DNA of 64,000 nucleotides from Lysobacter arseniciresistens ZS79. GTDB lineage: Bacteria > Pseudomonadota > Gammaproteobacteria > Xanthomonadales > Xanthomonadaceae. Position 1 is the first letter of the stretch, and each line of letters opens with the position of its first letter. The notes under the pieces are model-generated. The model saw only the letters and a list, made by a program, of their open reading frames with translations, searched no databases and was not told the origin of the DNA. Positions 37,471 to 47,072 of this stretch are shown here, one piece after another. Location of the stretch: the NCBI RefSeq assembly GCF_000768335.1, contig NZ_AVPT01000009.1:1-64000 (forward strand), in the 5' to 3' direction. Position numbers and translations under genes: made by a program.

Positions 37471-38991
37471 CTACTTGTCGAGCTTGCGCCCGAGGTCGTC
37501 CTCGTACATCCGGCGTATCTGCCGGCCCTGCTCGATCCGGTCGAGGTTCTGCTGCGAATCCGGCCCGACGATGCGCGGGGTGACGAACACCACTAGGTCG
37601 GTCTGGTTGGCGCGGAACCGGTCGGAGCGGAACAGCCGGCCGAGGATCGGGATCTCGCCGAGGATCGGGAACTTGTCGGCCGACTTGGCCGCGTTGATGT
37701 CGGTCAATCCCGAAATGACAATGGTCTCGCCGTCGCGGACGTTGGCTTCCGAGCGGGTGCGCCGGGTCAGGAACCCCGGAATCCCGTTGACGGTGATGCT
37801 CGGGTCGATCCGGCTGACCTCGGCCATCAGCGTGGTGAGGATCTCGCCCGAGCCGTTGACCACCGGCGAGATGTCGAGCTTGATGCCGTACTCCTTGAAC
37901 TCGACCTGGGTCTGGCCGAACAGCGAGGACACTGGGATCGGCACCTCGCCGCCGACCAGGAAGTTGGCCTCGCCGCCACTGCGCGTGCTCAGGTGCGGCG
38001 ACGCGAGCGCGTAGGCCTTGCCCTTGTTGACCAGCAGGTTGATCCGCGAGGTGATCGAGGTGGCCAGGCCGAACGCGGTCTGGATCGGGTTGGCCAGTCC
38101 GTCGAACTCGGGCTTGTCGAAGTCGCTGCCCTCCGGCAGCACGCGGAACTCCGAGGACGACGAGTCGTACAGCGCGCCGGCATTGGGGCCGTCGATGCTG
38201 CTGTCCCAGCGGATGCCGAGTTCCTCCAGCGCGTTGCGGTCGAACTCCATGATCTGCACGTCCATCGCCACCATCGGCCGCATGCCGACCGCGTCGACGC
38301 TGCCGAGGTTGACGATGCTCGGGTAGGCCTTGCGCATCTCCTCGATGCGGTACCAGTCGGCCTGGCTGATGTCCTGCCCGGTGACCACCACGTTGCCGCC
38401 GACGATCGCCACCCGCGCGCTGCTCGCCGGGCCGAGCATCGACTGCAGCACGCGCGCAGCCTGCCCGAGGTTGTCATCGACGATGGTGACCGGCACGTCG
38501 CGCTGGCTGCCGTCGGTGAACCACAGGTGCAGGGCGGTGTTGCCCGGCTCGTTGGCGATGATCACCAGCTCGCGGCTGCCGAGGGTCTTGACCTCCAGCA
38601 GCTTGCCGCTGCCGACGGCGACGCGGCGCAGCGCGCGGTCGACACCGTGCACCACCACCTGGCCGCCGTAGAGGGTCAACTCGGCTGGCAGCGGGCCCTG
38701 GCCGTTTGTGCCCGCGGCCGGGATCGCCGCTGCACCGGTCGCGCGGGTGCGTTCGATCTCGCTGGTCTCGGGCACGTAGGTGGCGCCCGCGGGGGGCGTC
38801 GCGGCCGGTGCCGGCTGCGCGGCGCCGCGCAGCATTTCGCCGGCGCGGCTGATCACCTCGGCGGCACTGGCGTCGCCACCTTCGTCCTGTCCCGCCCCCG
38901 CCGCGAACGCGGCGCCGCTCCACAACGCGAGCGGCAGCATCCATGCCGCCCGATGCCATCCCCTGCGACCCCATGTCGTCGACACCTTCAA
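37471..38991 (-). CDS. rcpA: Tad outer-membrane secretin (RcpA/CpaC)
   Basis: A 506-residue secretin with signal peptide (WMLPLALWSGAAFA), an N-terminal pilus assembly domain (ELTLYGGQVVVHGVDRALRR), a BON-like domain and the C-terminal secretin barrel (GGEANFLVGGEVPIP, RTRSEANVRDGETIVISGL). It forms the outer-membrane pore for the pilus. The start codon appears to be TTG overlapping the cpaB stop (TTGA); a GTG six bases further in is the alternative. Confidence 0.92.
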   Translation of the reverse strand: MKVSTTWGRRGWHRAAWMLPLALWSGAAFAAGAGQDEGGDASAAEVISRAGEMLRGAAQPAPAATPPAGATYVPETSEIERTRATGAAAIPAAGTNGQGPLPAELTLYGGQVVVHGVDRALRRVAVGSGKLLEVKTLGSRELVIIANEPGNTALHLWFTDGSQRDVPVTIVDDNLGQAARVLQSMLGPASSARVAIVGGNVVVTGQDISQADWYRIEEMRKAYPSIVNLGSVDAVGMRPMVAMDVQIMEFDRNALEELGIRWDSSIDGPNAGALYDSSSSEFRVLPEGSDFDKPEFDGLANPIQTAFGLATSITSRINLLVNKGKAYALASPHLSTRSGGEANFLVGGEVPIPVSSLFGQTQVEFKEYGIKLDISPVVNGSGEILTTLMAEVSRIDPSITVNGIPGFLTRRTRSEANVRDGETIVISGLTDINAAKSADKFPILGEIPILGRLFRSDRFRANQTDLVVFVTPRIVGPDSQQNLDRIEQGRQIRRMYEDDLGRKLDK

Positions 38992-39785
38992 CTTCCACCC
39001 CCGATGATGAATTCCACGCCGCCGCCACGCCGCCGGGCCACCGGCCGGGGCGCGCCGCGCAGCAGTTCGCTTTCAGTCAGTCCGTCGAGGCCGAACGCGG
39101 TGCCGTCCTCGCGCTGCCGCAGCAGCACGCGCAGGTCGCCGGCCTTGTCGGCCACGGTCAGGCGCTCGGCTTGGCGCGGCTGCAGCTCCAGGGTCATGGT
39201 CGAGAAGCCAAGCCCGCCCTCGTCGTTGGCCAGTTCCTCGCCGACCCGCGTGCCGGTGGCGAGCACGTTGATGTCCTCCAGCAGCGGCATCACCCGGGTG
39301 TTGCCGCCGTCCTGCTCGACCGACATCAGGATGTCGACGCGGTCGCCCGGCGTGACCATGCCCGAGATCGAGTTGGTCTCGTCGACCTGCAGCGTGTAGC
39401 CGACCCGGCCCTCGCCGATCACCCGCGAGAACTGGTCATACAGCGGCACCAGCGCGGCGCCCGGCAGCGGTGCGCCTTCGCGCACCGGCGCCCGCAGCAT
39501 GCGGCCCATCAACATGGTGTAGTTGTCCGGCGTGACGGCATCGGCCGGCACGAAGTCGACCGGCACCTCGCGCACCGCCAGGTCCTCCTCGTTGATCACG
39601 GTGCCGATGTCCATGTCGCGCTTGGGCACCGCGACCGGAACCATCTCGGTGGCGGCATCGCGCGTGCGCTCGTCGACCTCGGCGCGGATGTAGCCGACCG
39701 CGGCGACCGCGGCGATGACGCCGAGCAGCGCGGCCACCCCTATGTAGAGGAGGTTTCGGTTCACTGTGGGCATGCGGTTTTCCAT
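38988..39785 (-). CDS. cpaB: Flp pilus assembly protein CpaB/RcpC
   Basis: A 265-residue protein with an N-terminal membrane anchor (NLLYIGVAALLGVIAAVAAVGY), a SAF domain (AVPKRDMDIGTVINEEDLAVREVP) and the CpaB C-terminal region (SISGMVTPGDRVDILM). It bridges the inner membrane to the secretin. Its start follows the stop of the small pilin-like gene with no gap. Confidence 0.9.
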   Translation of the reverse strand: MENRMPTVNRNLLYIGVAALLGVIAAVAAVGYIRAEVDERTRDAATEMVPVAVPKRDMDIGTVINEEDLAVREVPVDFVPADAVTPDNYTMLMGRMLRAPVREGAPLPGAALVPLYDQFSRVIGEGRVGYTLQVDETNSISGMVTPGDRVDILMSVEQDGGNTRVMPLLEDINVLATGTRVGEELANDEGGLGFSTMTLELQPRQAERLTVADKAGDLRVLLRQREDGTAFGLDGLTESELLRGAPRPVARRRGGGVEFIIGGGS

Positions 39786-39977
39786 CTAGATGGGAATCTC
39801 GAACCAGGACAGCGAGATCGCGTCGACGAACGCGACGTAGGCGTCGCCGATCGCCTGCACGAGCTCGAGGATGATGTTCGGGTTGGCGACCAGCACGAGC
39901 ACCGCGCAAACCAGCAGCACGGTGTATTCGACCAGGCCTTGCCCGCGTTGGTAGTGGCGACCTCGCGGCGCGCGCAT
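39786..39977 (-). CDS. Small pilin-like protein inside the Tad locus
   Basis: A 63-residue protein: short basic leader ending RGQGLVEYTVLLVCAVLVLV, the class III prepilin pattern (cleavage after Gly, E5 and Tyr6), then a short C-terminal helix. It looks like a second Flp-type pilin or pseudopilin. GGAGGT precedes the ATG at 39977. Too short for many gene callers, but the motif and tandem context support it. Confidence 0.75.
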   Translation of the reverse strand: MRAPRGRHYQRGQGLVEYTVLLVCAVLVLVANPNIILELVQAIGDAYVAFVDAISLSWFEIPI

Positions 39978-40003
39978 GCGACCTCCCCCCGTCATCGCTC
40001 CCC

Positions 40004-40669
40004 TCATCCCCCCGTGCGGTTGGCCAGCACGGTGGTGCTGTCCCCCTCGCGCTGGATCGCCAGCGACAGGTGTTCGTCGCCGCGGCTGAACTCCACCAGG
40101 CAGCGACTGGCCATGACCGAACAGCCCGGGCCTTCCGGCTTCCAGCCGTCGGCGGCAAGCCGGCTGCGGTAGAACAGATAGTTCTGGCTGGGACCGAGCG
40201 TGTTGCGCAGCGCGAGCGTGCGCGGACGGCCGTCCAGGTCGAGGTATTGCACGTCGCTGAGCACCTCGGTGTTGGCCGGGCGGGCGAGCCAGGCGCCAGG
40301 GGGCTGCTCCGGCTTGCCGACGCGGGTGTCCATGATCCCGACGGTCGCTTCGGTGCCGCCGCCGACGCCCTCGATCTGCACGGTGATGTAGTACCTGCCC
40401 TCGAGGTGCCCGAGCACGGTGCCGGCACCGAGGTCGTTCTCGACCACCGCACCCGCCCATTCGTCGCGGTAGAAGCGCTTCACGTCGTCCGGCCGGTCGC
40501 TCGTGCGGAACTTGCGGGTGCTCATCGGCAGCCCGTTGAACAGCATGTCGGCAGCGACGTCGATGCCTTCCGCGCCGCCAGGCATCGGCACGTCCGGCCA
40601 GTCCGCCGCCGCGGCCGGCGTCGCGAGCGCAAGCAGCACGAGCGCGAACACCTCAACGACGAGGCGCAT
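40004..40669 (-). CDS. Exported protein of unknown function in the Tad locus
   Basis: A 221-residue protein with a signal peptide (MRLVVEVFALVLLALATPAAAADWP) and a soluble periplasmic body (STRKFRTSDRPDDVKRFYRDEW, FYRSRLAADGWKPEGPGCSVM). It overlaps the upstream TadE-like gene by 17 bp. No named family recognised. Confidence 0.7.
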   Translation of the reverse strand: MRLVVEVFALVLLALATPAAAADWPDVPMPGGAEGIDVAADMLFNGLPMSTRKFRTSDRPDDVKRFYRDEWAGAVVENDLGAGTVLGHLEGRYYITVQIEGVGGGTEATVGIMDTRVGKPEQPPGAWLARPANTEVLSDVQYLDLDGRPRTLALRNTLGPSQNYLFYRSRLAADGWKPEGPGCSVMASRCLVEFSRGDEHLSLAIQREGDSTTVLANRTGG

Positions 40670-41507
40670 ACGGCTCCAGTCGGGGCTTGGGCACCACGTC
40701 GGGTTCGATGTGGCCGATGTCGAGGTTGTCGAGGACACCGACCACCGGGATCACGTCCGGAATCTTCCAGTCGGGCAACACTCCGTCGAGGTATGAGCTC
40801 GGTACCAGGGTGCGTACCTGGGCGAGGACACTGCGCGGGTGCGGCGACTCGCCCTTGCCGGCGCCGGCGGCGTTCCAGGCATCGGCCAGAAGCATCTGGT
40901 GCGATTCCATCCGCAGGTTGATTGTGTCGAACGGCGCGAGGTAGACCGCTGGCCGGCCATCGATCGTGCGCAGGTTCTGCGGATTGATGTTCACCCGGGT
41001 TTCGACAAGCCCCTTGTCGTTGGGCGGGAACTCGCCGGGAAACGATTCGGCCATATCCAGCACGTCGTCCATGAAGCCCGGCGCGCCGCGGTTCGCGTAG
41101 CGACCGAGCTGGACGTCCGCCCGGCGCAGCAGCGGCTGGTTGCTGAAGGTGTTGAGAAACACACCGGGTACCGGCGAACGCGGCGACGGCGCCGCCGGGA
41201 CGGTGCTTCGGACCGGTTCGTTGGCTGGTGCGAAGTGGCGGGCCATCAGCAGCCGTTCCATGCGCGCGCGCTCGGGCACGCCGTAGTCCTTGTGCACCGT
41301 GGCCTGCCAGGCGGACGCCCGGGCCATCTGCTCGCCCTTGTGCTGCAGGTGGATGTACTTGGCGAGGATCGGCACCAGCAGGAACAGTGGCACCAGCACC
41401 GCACCCATCACCGCGACCTCGGTAAGGGATTGCCCACGCTGGCGCCGGTGCCACGCGCGCCGCCCACGGCGAGGTATCGAGCCCGTAGCGTCCCGGCGCA
41501 CGTTCAC
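40653..41507 (-). CDS. TadE/TadG-like pseudopilin protein
   Basis: A 284-residue protein with a basic leader, a pilin-like GQSLTEV motif and hydrophobic helix (AVMGAVLVPLFLLVPILA), then a long periplasmic part. The pattern is that of TadE/TadF minor pseudopilins. Its GTG start overlaps the preceding lipoprotein stop by 4 bp. Confidence 0.75.
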   Translation of the reverse strand: MNVRRDATGSIPRRGRRAWHRRQRGQSLTEVAVMGAVLVPLFLLVPILAKYIHLQHKGEQMARASAWQATVHKDYGVPERARMERLLMARHFAPANEPVRSTVPAAPSPRSPVPGVFLNTFSNQPLLRRADVQLGRYANRGAPGFMDDVLDMAESFPGEFPPNDKGLVETRVNINPQNLRTIDGRPAVYLAPFDTINLRMESHQMLLADAWNAAGAGKGESPHPRSVLAQVRTLVPSSYLDGVLPDWKIPDVIPVVGVLDNLDIGHIEPDVVPKPRLEPYAPRR

Positions 41508-42391
41508 GCGTCATCTCCGTCCGGATCGGCATAGGCGTCCGGATCCAGTGCCTCGCCAACGGTGAACGCAAGTGTGCGGATGCGACAACCCTTCCCGTCG
41601 AGGGGTTCCTGCGACAGCACGATCGCATCGAGGCTGGCTTCGACCGGACGCGTCGGGCTGCAGCCCTCTCCCGCGTCGCGATCGTCGAAGCCGAACGCGC
41701 GGCCTCCGGACCACAGGCATTGTTCGATCCCGCCCTCGATGCCACGTCCGCGCCACGCGCGGCACGACGCGCCGGCCACCTGGCTGGTGCCGATCGCCGT
41801 AAAGCCCGCCGGCGCGTCGGCCGCCGGATCCAGCGGGAAGCGCGGCAGGATTTCCCCGCCGGGCACCGGTTCGACCACGCCGGAGCCGGCCGACGCGGCG
41901 GTGCCCAGTTCCCGGCTCATCTCCGTCGAACCGTTGGCGTGGCTGTAGCGCCCGCTGTACTCGAGCTGGAACAGGCAGCTGTCGACCGGGGCACCGTCCT
42001 CCAGCCCGAGCGTCCAGTGATCGTCGCGGATGACTTCCAATCCCGGCGAGATCCACATCCGCAGGCGGGTGGTGCCCAACCGCTCCAGTTCGGCGACCTC
42101 CAGCTCGCGGACCGGCCAGCCGGTCTCGCGGCAGCGGTCCAGCGCGAGGTGGTAGTCGCGACGGGCGGCGTTCTCTCCGTCCACCATCCGCTCCTGTACC
42201 TGGTCGAGGTGGATCGCCGGCCAGTCTTCAACGGCGCCGTCGGGGGCGGAAAGATCCAGCCCGGCGCCGGGAGCCGGCGGCGTGTACTCGGCCTCGGCGG
42301 CGGGCCCGTCGGTGCAAGCCGCAAGACCGATTGCAAGCACGAGTGCCAGAACCGGCGTCACCGGGCCGGCCATACCTGCCCGCCGCGTCAC
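41504..42391 (-). CDS. Lipoprotein of unknown function in the Tad locus
   Basis: A 295-residue protein starting at a GTG that overlaps the TadG-like stop. It has a lipobox (LAIGLAACTDG), then a soluble domain with several Cys residues (GAPVDSCLFQLEYSG, GASCRAWRGRG). No family recognised. It may be the pilotin-like or outer-membrane lipoprotein that Tad systems need (the TadD role), but TPR repeats typical of TadD are not visible. Confidence 0.65.
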   Translation of the reverse strand: MTRRAGMAGPVTPVLALVLAIGLAACTDGPAAEAEYTPPAPGAGLDLSAPDGAVEDWPAIHLDQVQERMVDGENAARRDYHLALDRCRETGWPVRELEVAELERLGTTRLRMWISPGLEVIRDDHWTLGLEDGAPVDSCLFQLEYSGRYSHANGSTEMSRELGTAASAGSGVVEPVPGGEILPRFPLDPAADAPAGFTAIGTSQVAGASCRAWRGRGIEGGIEQCLWSGGRAFGFDDRDAGEGCSPTRPVEASLDAIVLSQEPLDGKGCRIRTLAFTVGEALDPDAYADPDGDDA

Positions 42392-43872
42392 GTCACGCCA
42401 CCTGCAAGGCCAAGCGCGTTGCGCACGGCGCCGGGCGTCTCGACCAGCCTCGCTTGCCAGTAGGGGCTGAAAAGGCTGCCCCATTCGCGTAGCCCGTCGT
42501 GGCGTCGGAACATGTCCAGTGTCACCGGTCGTTCGAAGTAGACCTCGGCCGACGCCAGCGCGGAGATGCGCGCGGTCCGCTCACGCAATGCCATCCGGCC
42601 GCTCGCAAGGCCAACGGTGTTGCTGGTCCGGGCTTCGCGCATGTCGACGGTGGCCTCGACGGTGAACACCGGGCCGTTGCCGTAGGTGCCCTTCTTGTCT
42701 TTCTTGAGGTCGTGGTAGTCGCGCAGCCCGTTGTAGCCGGTGAAGTAGGCGCCCTTGGGCTGGCCGCCGTGAACCCGGACGTTGGGGTCGCCGCTTGCCG
42801 AGCGCGTGACGAGATCGCGCGGGTTCATGCCGCCGTAGATGCCGTGGCGCCGGTTGTCGAACGGCGAACGCCAGCCGCGGTTGCGGTTGAATCCCGGCAG
42901 GAAACGCTGGCGCCGGTAGCTGGATACCGCCTGGGCCCCGCCCCAGCCGGCCGGGATGTCGATGTCGTCCATGCCCAGCCAGCTCGGGAAGTCGATCTTC
43001 AGTTGCATCGTGTCCATGGCCGCCCAGCGGTCGTACTCGACCATGTCGGTACCGCCGTAGGTCGCGAACTTGATCGCGAAGCCGAGCGACTGGCTGCGGT
43101 TCCAGCTGAACTCGTCACGCGACTGCATGACGACGTTGCGGTAGCGGTTGAACGCCTCGCTCTGGCCGCGACGCGGAAGGCGGTGGAAGTCGAGGAAGCG
43201 GTTCTGCGACTCCACCAGCTGGCCGACGAGCACGCCGGCACCCAGAGTGCTCAGCCTGGCCCGGTCCACGTTGCCCTTGAGCACAGTGCTGGCAATATGC
43301 ATCGCCTCGGCTTTGGAGGCGAAGGTGATCGCCAGCGCGGCCGCCCCGGCATAGAACCCGTTGAGCTCGTCCAGCAGGGTTATCGCCCCTTGGATCAGAG
43401 GCTGCGCCGTTCTACGGGCGGCTTTGAGGCCCTGGTCCGCAACCTTGAAGCCGGTCGCCAGGAACCGTGCGGGTATCGCCACCGGCGGAAACGGAATGAG
43501 GCTGAGCGCATCGAACAGGGTCTTGAGATTGAACGCAGCCTGGTTGAGGTGGTTGATCCACGAATAGATGCTGACGAACTGCGCCACCGCCACTTCGTTG
43601 GCTACCCGTCCGCGGTTCATGTAGGCCGCGAAGTTCCATGCGCGCGCCTGCTGCACGGCGACGCTGTAGGCGGCGGCGTCGGCGGCATTGGTCAACTGGA
43701 CCTTGCGATGCACCACCTGCCCGGTGTTGAACAGCAGTACCGTGCCGACCGCGAGCACCAGGAGGAACACCACGCCCAGCACCAGTGCCTGCCCGCGTTG
43801 CCGGCGGCCTGCGGTCGCCCGGACCGCGCCGCGGCGAAACGGGCGGGGCCGGTCGGATGGGGTTGCTTGCAT
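42388..43872 (-). CDS. TadG-like putative Flp pilus-assembly protein
   Basis: A 494-residue protein with the TadG-type N-terminus: RRQRGQALVLGVVFLLVLAV, helix, then RKVQLTNAADAAAYSVAVQQAR, which is the conserved region after the helix. A large periplasmic part follows. TadG-like proteins sit at the membrane and aid pilus anchoring. It is the first gene after the pilin and its terminator. Confidence 0.8.
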   Translation of the reverse strand: MQATPSDRPRPFRRGAVRATAGRRQRGQALVLGVVFLLVLAVGTVLLFNTGQVVHRKVQLTNAADAAAYSVAVQQARAWNFAAYMNRGRVANEVAVAQFVSIYSWINHLNQAAFNLKTLFDALSLIPFPPVAIPARFLATGFKVADQGLKAARRTAQPLIQGAITLLDELNGFYAGAAALAITFASKAEAMHIASTVLKGNVDRARLSTLGAGVLVGQLVESQNRFLDFHRLPRRGQSEAFNRYRNVVMQSRDEFSWNRSQSLGFAIKFATYGGTDMVEYDRWAAMDTMQLKIDFPSWLGMDDIDIPAGWGGAQAVSSYRRQRFLPGFNRNRGWRSPFDNRRHGIYGGMNPRDLVTRSASGDPNVRVHGGQPKGAYFTGYNGLRDYHDLKKDKKGTYGNGPVFTVEATVDMREARTSNTVGLASGRMALRERTARISALASAEVYFERPVTLDMFRRHDGLREWGSLFSPYWQARLVETPGAVRNALGLAGGVT

Positions 43873-43940
43873 GCCCGGTCACCTCGCAACGGGGCCGCGG
43901 GCCATAGCCCGCGGTCGACGATGTCCTGGAGAGAAGGAGA

Positions 43941-43966
43941 AAAGGGCGTCGCCGTGGACGACGCCC
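43941..43966 (-). terminator. Intrinsic terminator between pilin and downstream tad genes
   Basis: On the minus strand GGGCGTCG and CGACGCCC (43966-43959 with 43951-43944) form an 8-bp stem with a 7-base loop, followed by TTTTC. It lies 50 bases past the pilin stop and would let pilin mRNA accumulate over the rest of the locus. Confidence 0.7.
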
Positions 43967-44015
43967 GGGCCGGCCGGTGCCCGTCCATGGGCGACCGCGC
44001 GGCGGGTGCGGCTGC

Positions 44016-44285
44016 CTACTTGTTGTTGTAGGCGTCCATCCCCTTGGTCTTGTCGGCTTCCGCCTGCGCCTTGTTGGAGGTGTTCTTGGCGCGGTTGATC
44101 GACTGGGTCGCGCTCTGGCCGGACAGTTCCTTGGCCATGCCGGCGACGCCGCTGCGGACCGTGCCGCCGAAGGCGGTGATGGCGGCAATGGCGGCGATCG
44201 CGATGAGTGCGGTGATGATGATGTATTCGGTCATGCCCTGGCCGCGCTGGCGGCCGGCACCGAAGCGGCGCTGCTGGATCTGCAT
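44016..44285 (-). CDS. Flp-type major pilin
   Basis: An 89-residue prepilin: leader MQIQQRRFGAGRQRGQG, then MTEYIIITALIAIAAIAAI with E and Y at the class III positions, then a short helical C-terminus. It is probably the main subunit of the Tad pilus. It heads the locus, has its own long promoter region with a Clp/CRP site, and is followed by a terminator. Confidence 0.85.
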   Translation of the reverse strand: MQIQQRRFGAGRQRGQGMTEYIIITALIAIAAIAAITAFGGTVRSGVAGMAKELSGQSATQSINRAKNTSNKAQAEADKTKGMDAYNNK

Positions 44286-44338
44286 TGGGATCTCCCTGCG
44301 AATTGGTTCGACTTGAATGACGTTCCCCGCATCACCTC

Positions 44339-44367
44339 AGTGACAAATAATGTCAACATGTGTCACT
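44339..44367. promoter_or_regulatory. Perfect inverted repeat in the pilin leader
   Basis: AGTGACA and TGTCACT arms (7 bp each) are separated by 15 bp and lie 54 bases upstream of the pilin ATG. It could be an operator for an unknown regulator or a hairpin in the 5' untranslated RNA. Confidence 0.4.
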
Positions 44368-44436
44368 TGAGGGCGAACCCGAGCCTACAAGGCACCCCCT
44401 TCAAGTCAACGGCAGTTAAATGACGATCAGCAGTTC

Positions 44437-44452
44437 TGTGATTTGAGTCACA
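44437..44452. promoter_or_regulatory. Clp/CRP consensus binding site upstream of the pilin
   Basis: TGTGA-N6-TCACA is an exact match to the CRP/Clp consensus (extended to CTGTGA/TCACAG). A weak promoter (TTGACT at 44409-44404, TAGGCT 16 bp on) would place it near -70, a standard class I activator position. In xanthomonads Clp is a c-di-GMP-responsive CRP homologue controlling surface structures. Confidence 0.65.
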
Positions 44453-44498
44453 GAATTTCCCCTGTTCATCCAGATTTTTGTGCTCTTCAGACAAACGA

Positions 44499-44532
44499 AA
44501 GCCGCGCGCCGTACTGGGACGACGCGCGGCTT
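44499..44532 (-). terminator. Terminator after the small lipoprotein gene
   Basis: On the minus strand AAGCCGCGCG pairs with CGCGCGGCTT across a 14-base loop, followed by TCGTTTGT. It lies 11 bases past the stop of the 44543-45010 gene. Confidence 0.6.
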
Positions 44533-44542
44533 GGAGACTGCG

Positions 44543-45010
44543 TCAGCGCAGGGAGGCGAGGACGGTTTCGCAGGTGTCCGTGCGCCGGCCGCCGGACATG
44601 GCGACGTCGTCGATCGCGACGCGGCGGGTGGCTACCGGCAGCGCCTCCTCGAACTGGCGGTCGAACTCGGCGGCGGCGGTGCCCATGGCGGTGGCCTGCT
44701 CGCGCTGGGCGGCCAGGTGCGCGTCGAGCTCGGCGGCGCTGGCGCCGCAGGCTTCGGCATAGGCGTGGTTGGTCGCGGCGGCGCCGGCCCAGCCCAGCTC
44801 CACCAGGCGTGCATCGAGCTCGGCGGCATCGCCCTCCGGCACGGCGCCGTCATTGCCCGCGACCGGATCAGCCGCTGGGCCAGCCATAGCTGCATCGTTT
44901 GCGGGACCCGGGGTGGCGCCCGTGGTTTCGGCCGGCGGCTCACTGCCGGAACAGGCCACAAGGCCGACGGCCAGCGCGGCGGCGATCAGGGTCGGGCGGA
45001 ACAGGGACAT
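44543..45010 (-). CDS. Small lipoprotein of unknown function
   Basis: A 155-residue protein with lipobox (AVGLVACSGSE), a Pro/Ala/Gly-rich tether and a helical acidic domain (LDARLVELGWAGAAATNHAY, DRQFEEALPVATRRV). AAAGGAG lies 6 bases before the ATG at 45010. Apparently monocistronic, with its own terminator. No family recognised. Confidence 0.7.
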   Translation of the reverse strand: MSLFRPTLIAAALAVGLVACSGSEPPAETTGATPGPANDAAMAGPAADPVAGNDGAVPEGDAAELDARLVELGWAGAAATNHAYAEACGASAAELDAHLAAQREQATAMGTAAAEFDRQFEEALPVATRRVAIDDVAMSGGRRTDTCETVLASLR

Positions 45011-45113
45011 GCGGACTCCTTTCAATATGGAATGAGGTGCCGCCGGTGGCGGGGGCCGGCCGGCGACGCGGTCATCATACGAAGGAGGCGGCCGCCGGGG
45101 CCGGCGCGGCGTC

Positions 45114-45880
45114 TCAGCTGCGCAGGCCGGTCCCGCGCCTGAGCAGCACCAGCCCGAACGCCGTCAGCGCGACCACGAACGCGAGCATCAGCGCGTACGC
45201 CACCCACAGCGGCACGTCGCTGACGCCGAGCAGGCCGTAGCGGAACGCGTTGACCATGTAGAAGATCGGGTTGGCGTGGGTCATCGCCTCGGCCCAGCCG
45301 GGCAGCAGCTTGACCGAATAGAACACGCCGCCCAGGTAGGTCAGCGGAGTCAGGATGAAGGTCGGGACGATCGCGATGTCGTCGAACTTGCGCGCGTACA
45401 CCGCGTTGACGAACCCGGCGAGGGCGAAGATGGTCGCGCCCAGCAGCACCGTGGTCAGCGTCACCAGCGGGTGCGGTACGCGCACGTCGGTGAACAGCGA
45501 GGCGATCAGCAGCACGATCGCGCCGACCGCCAGCCCGCGCGCGACCGCACCGGTGACGTAGCCGCCAAGGATCACCCAGTTGGGCATCGGGCTGACCAGC
45601 AGCTCCTCGACGTGGCGGCCGAACTTGGCACCGAAGAAGCTCGACGCGATGTTGCCATAGCTGTTCTGGATGATGCTCATCATCACCAGCCCCGGCACGA
45701 TGAAGTCCATGTAGGCGATGCCGTCCATGGTGCCGATGCGCGAGCCGATCAGGCCGCCGAAGATCAGGAAGTACAGCGTCATGGTGATCGCCGGCGGCAC
45801 CAGGGTCTGGGCCCAGATGCGCAGGATGCGGCTGATCTCGCGGCGGACGATGGTGCCCAGCGCGACCAGGTTGTGGCGGC

Positions 45881-45884
<4 letters not shown>
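45114..45884 (-). CDS. ABC-2 type transporter permease
   Basis: A 256-residue permease with six hydrophobic segments and the ABC-2 signature region (LLVSPMPNWVILGGYV, ANPIFYMVNAFRYG). It is close to E. coli YadH. It overlaps the ATPase gene by 4 bp (ATGA), forming an export pair of unknown substrate. Confidence 0.92.
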
Positions 45885-46885
<1,001 letters not shown>

Positions 46886-47072
46886 CGGGGCAACCTTGGG
46901 TCGTCGGAAGGACCGGCGCGGGCGGCGGCGCGGTGGCCACCGGCGAAGCCGCGCGGGCATTCCCGGTAGTATAGGCGGCCCGCAGGCGGCGGCCCGGTCC
47001 GCGCCTTGCACACACTGTTCCGCGGACTTCCCTGCCCCGCCGCCGCGAGGTCCCGCCTTCCCAGGGTACGCC

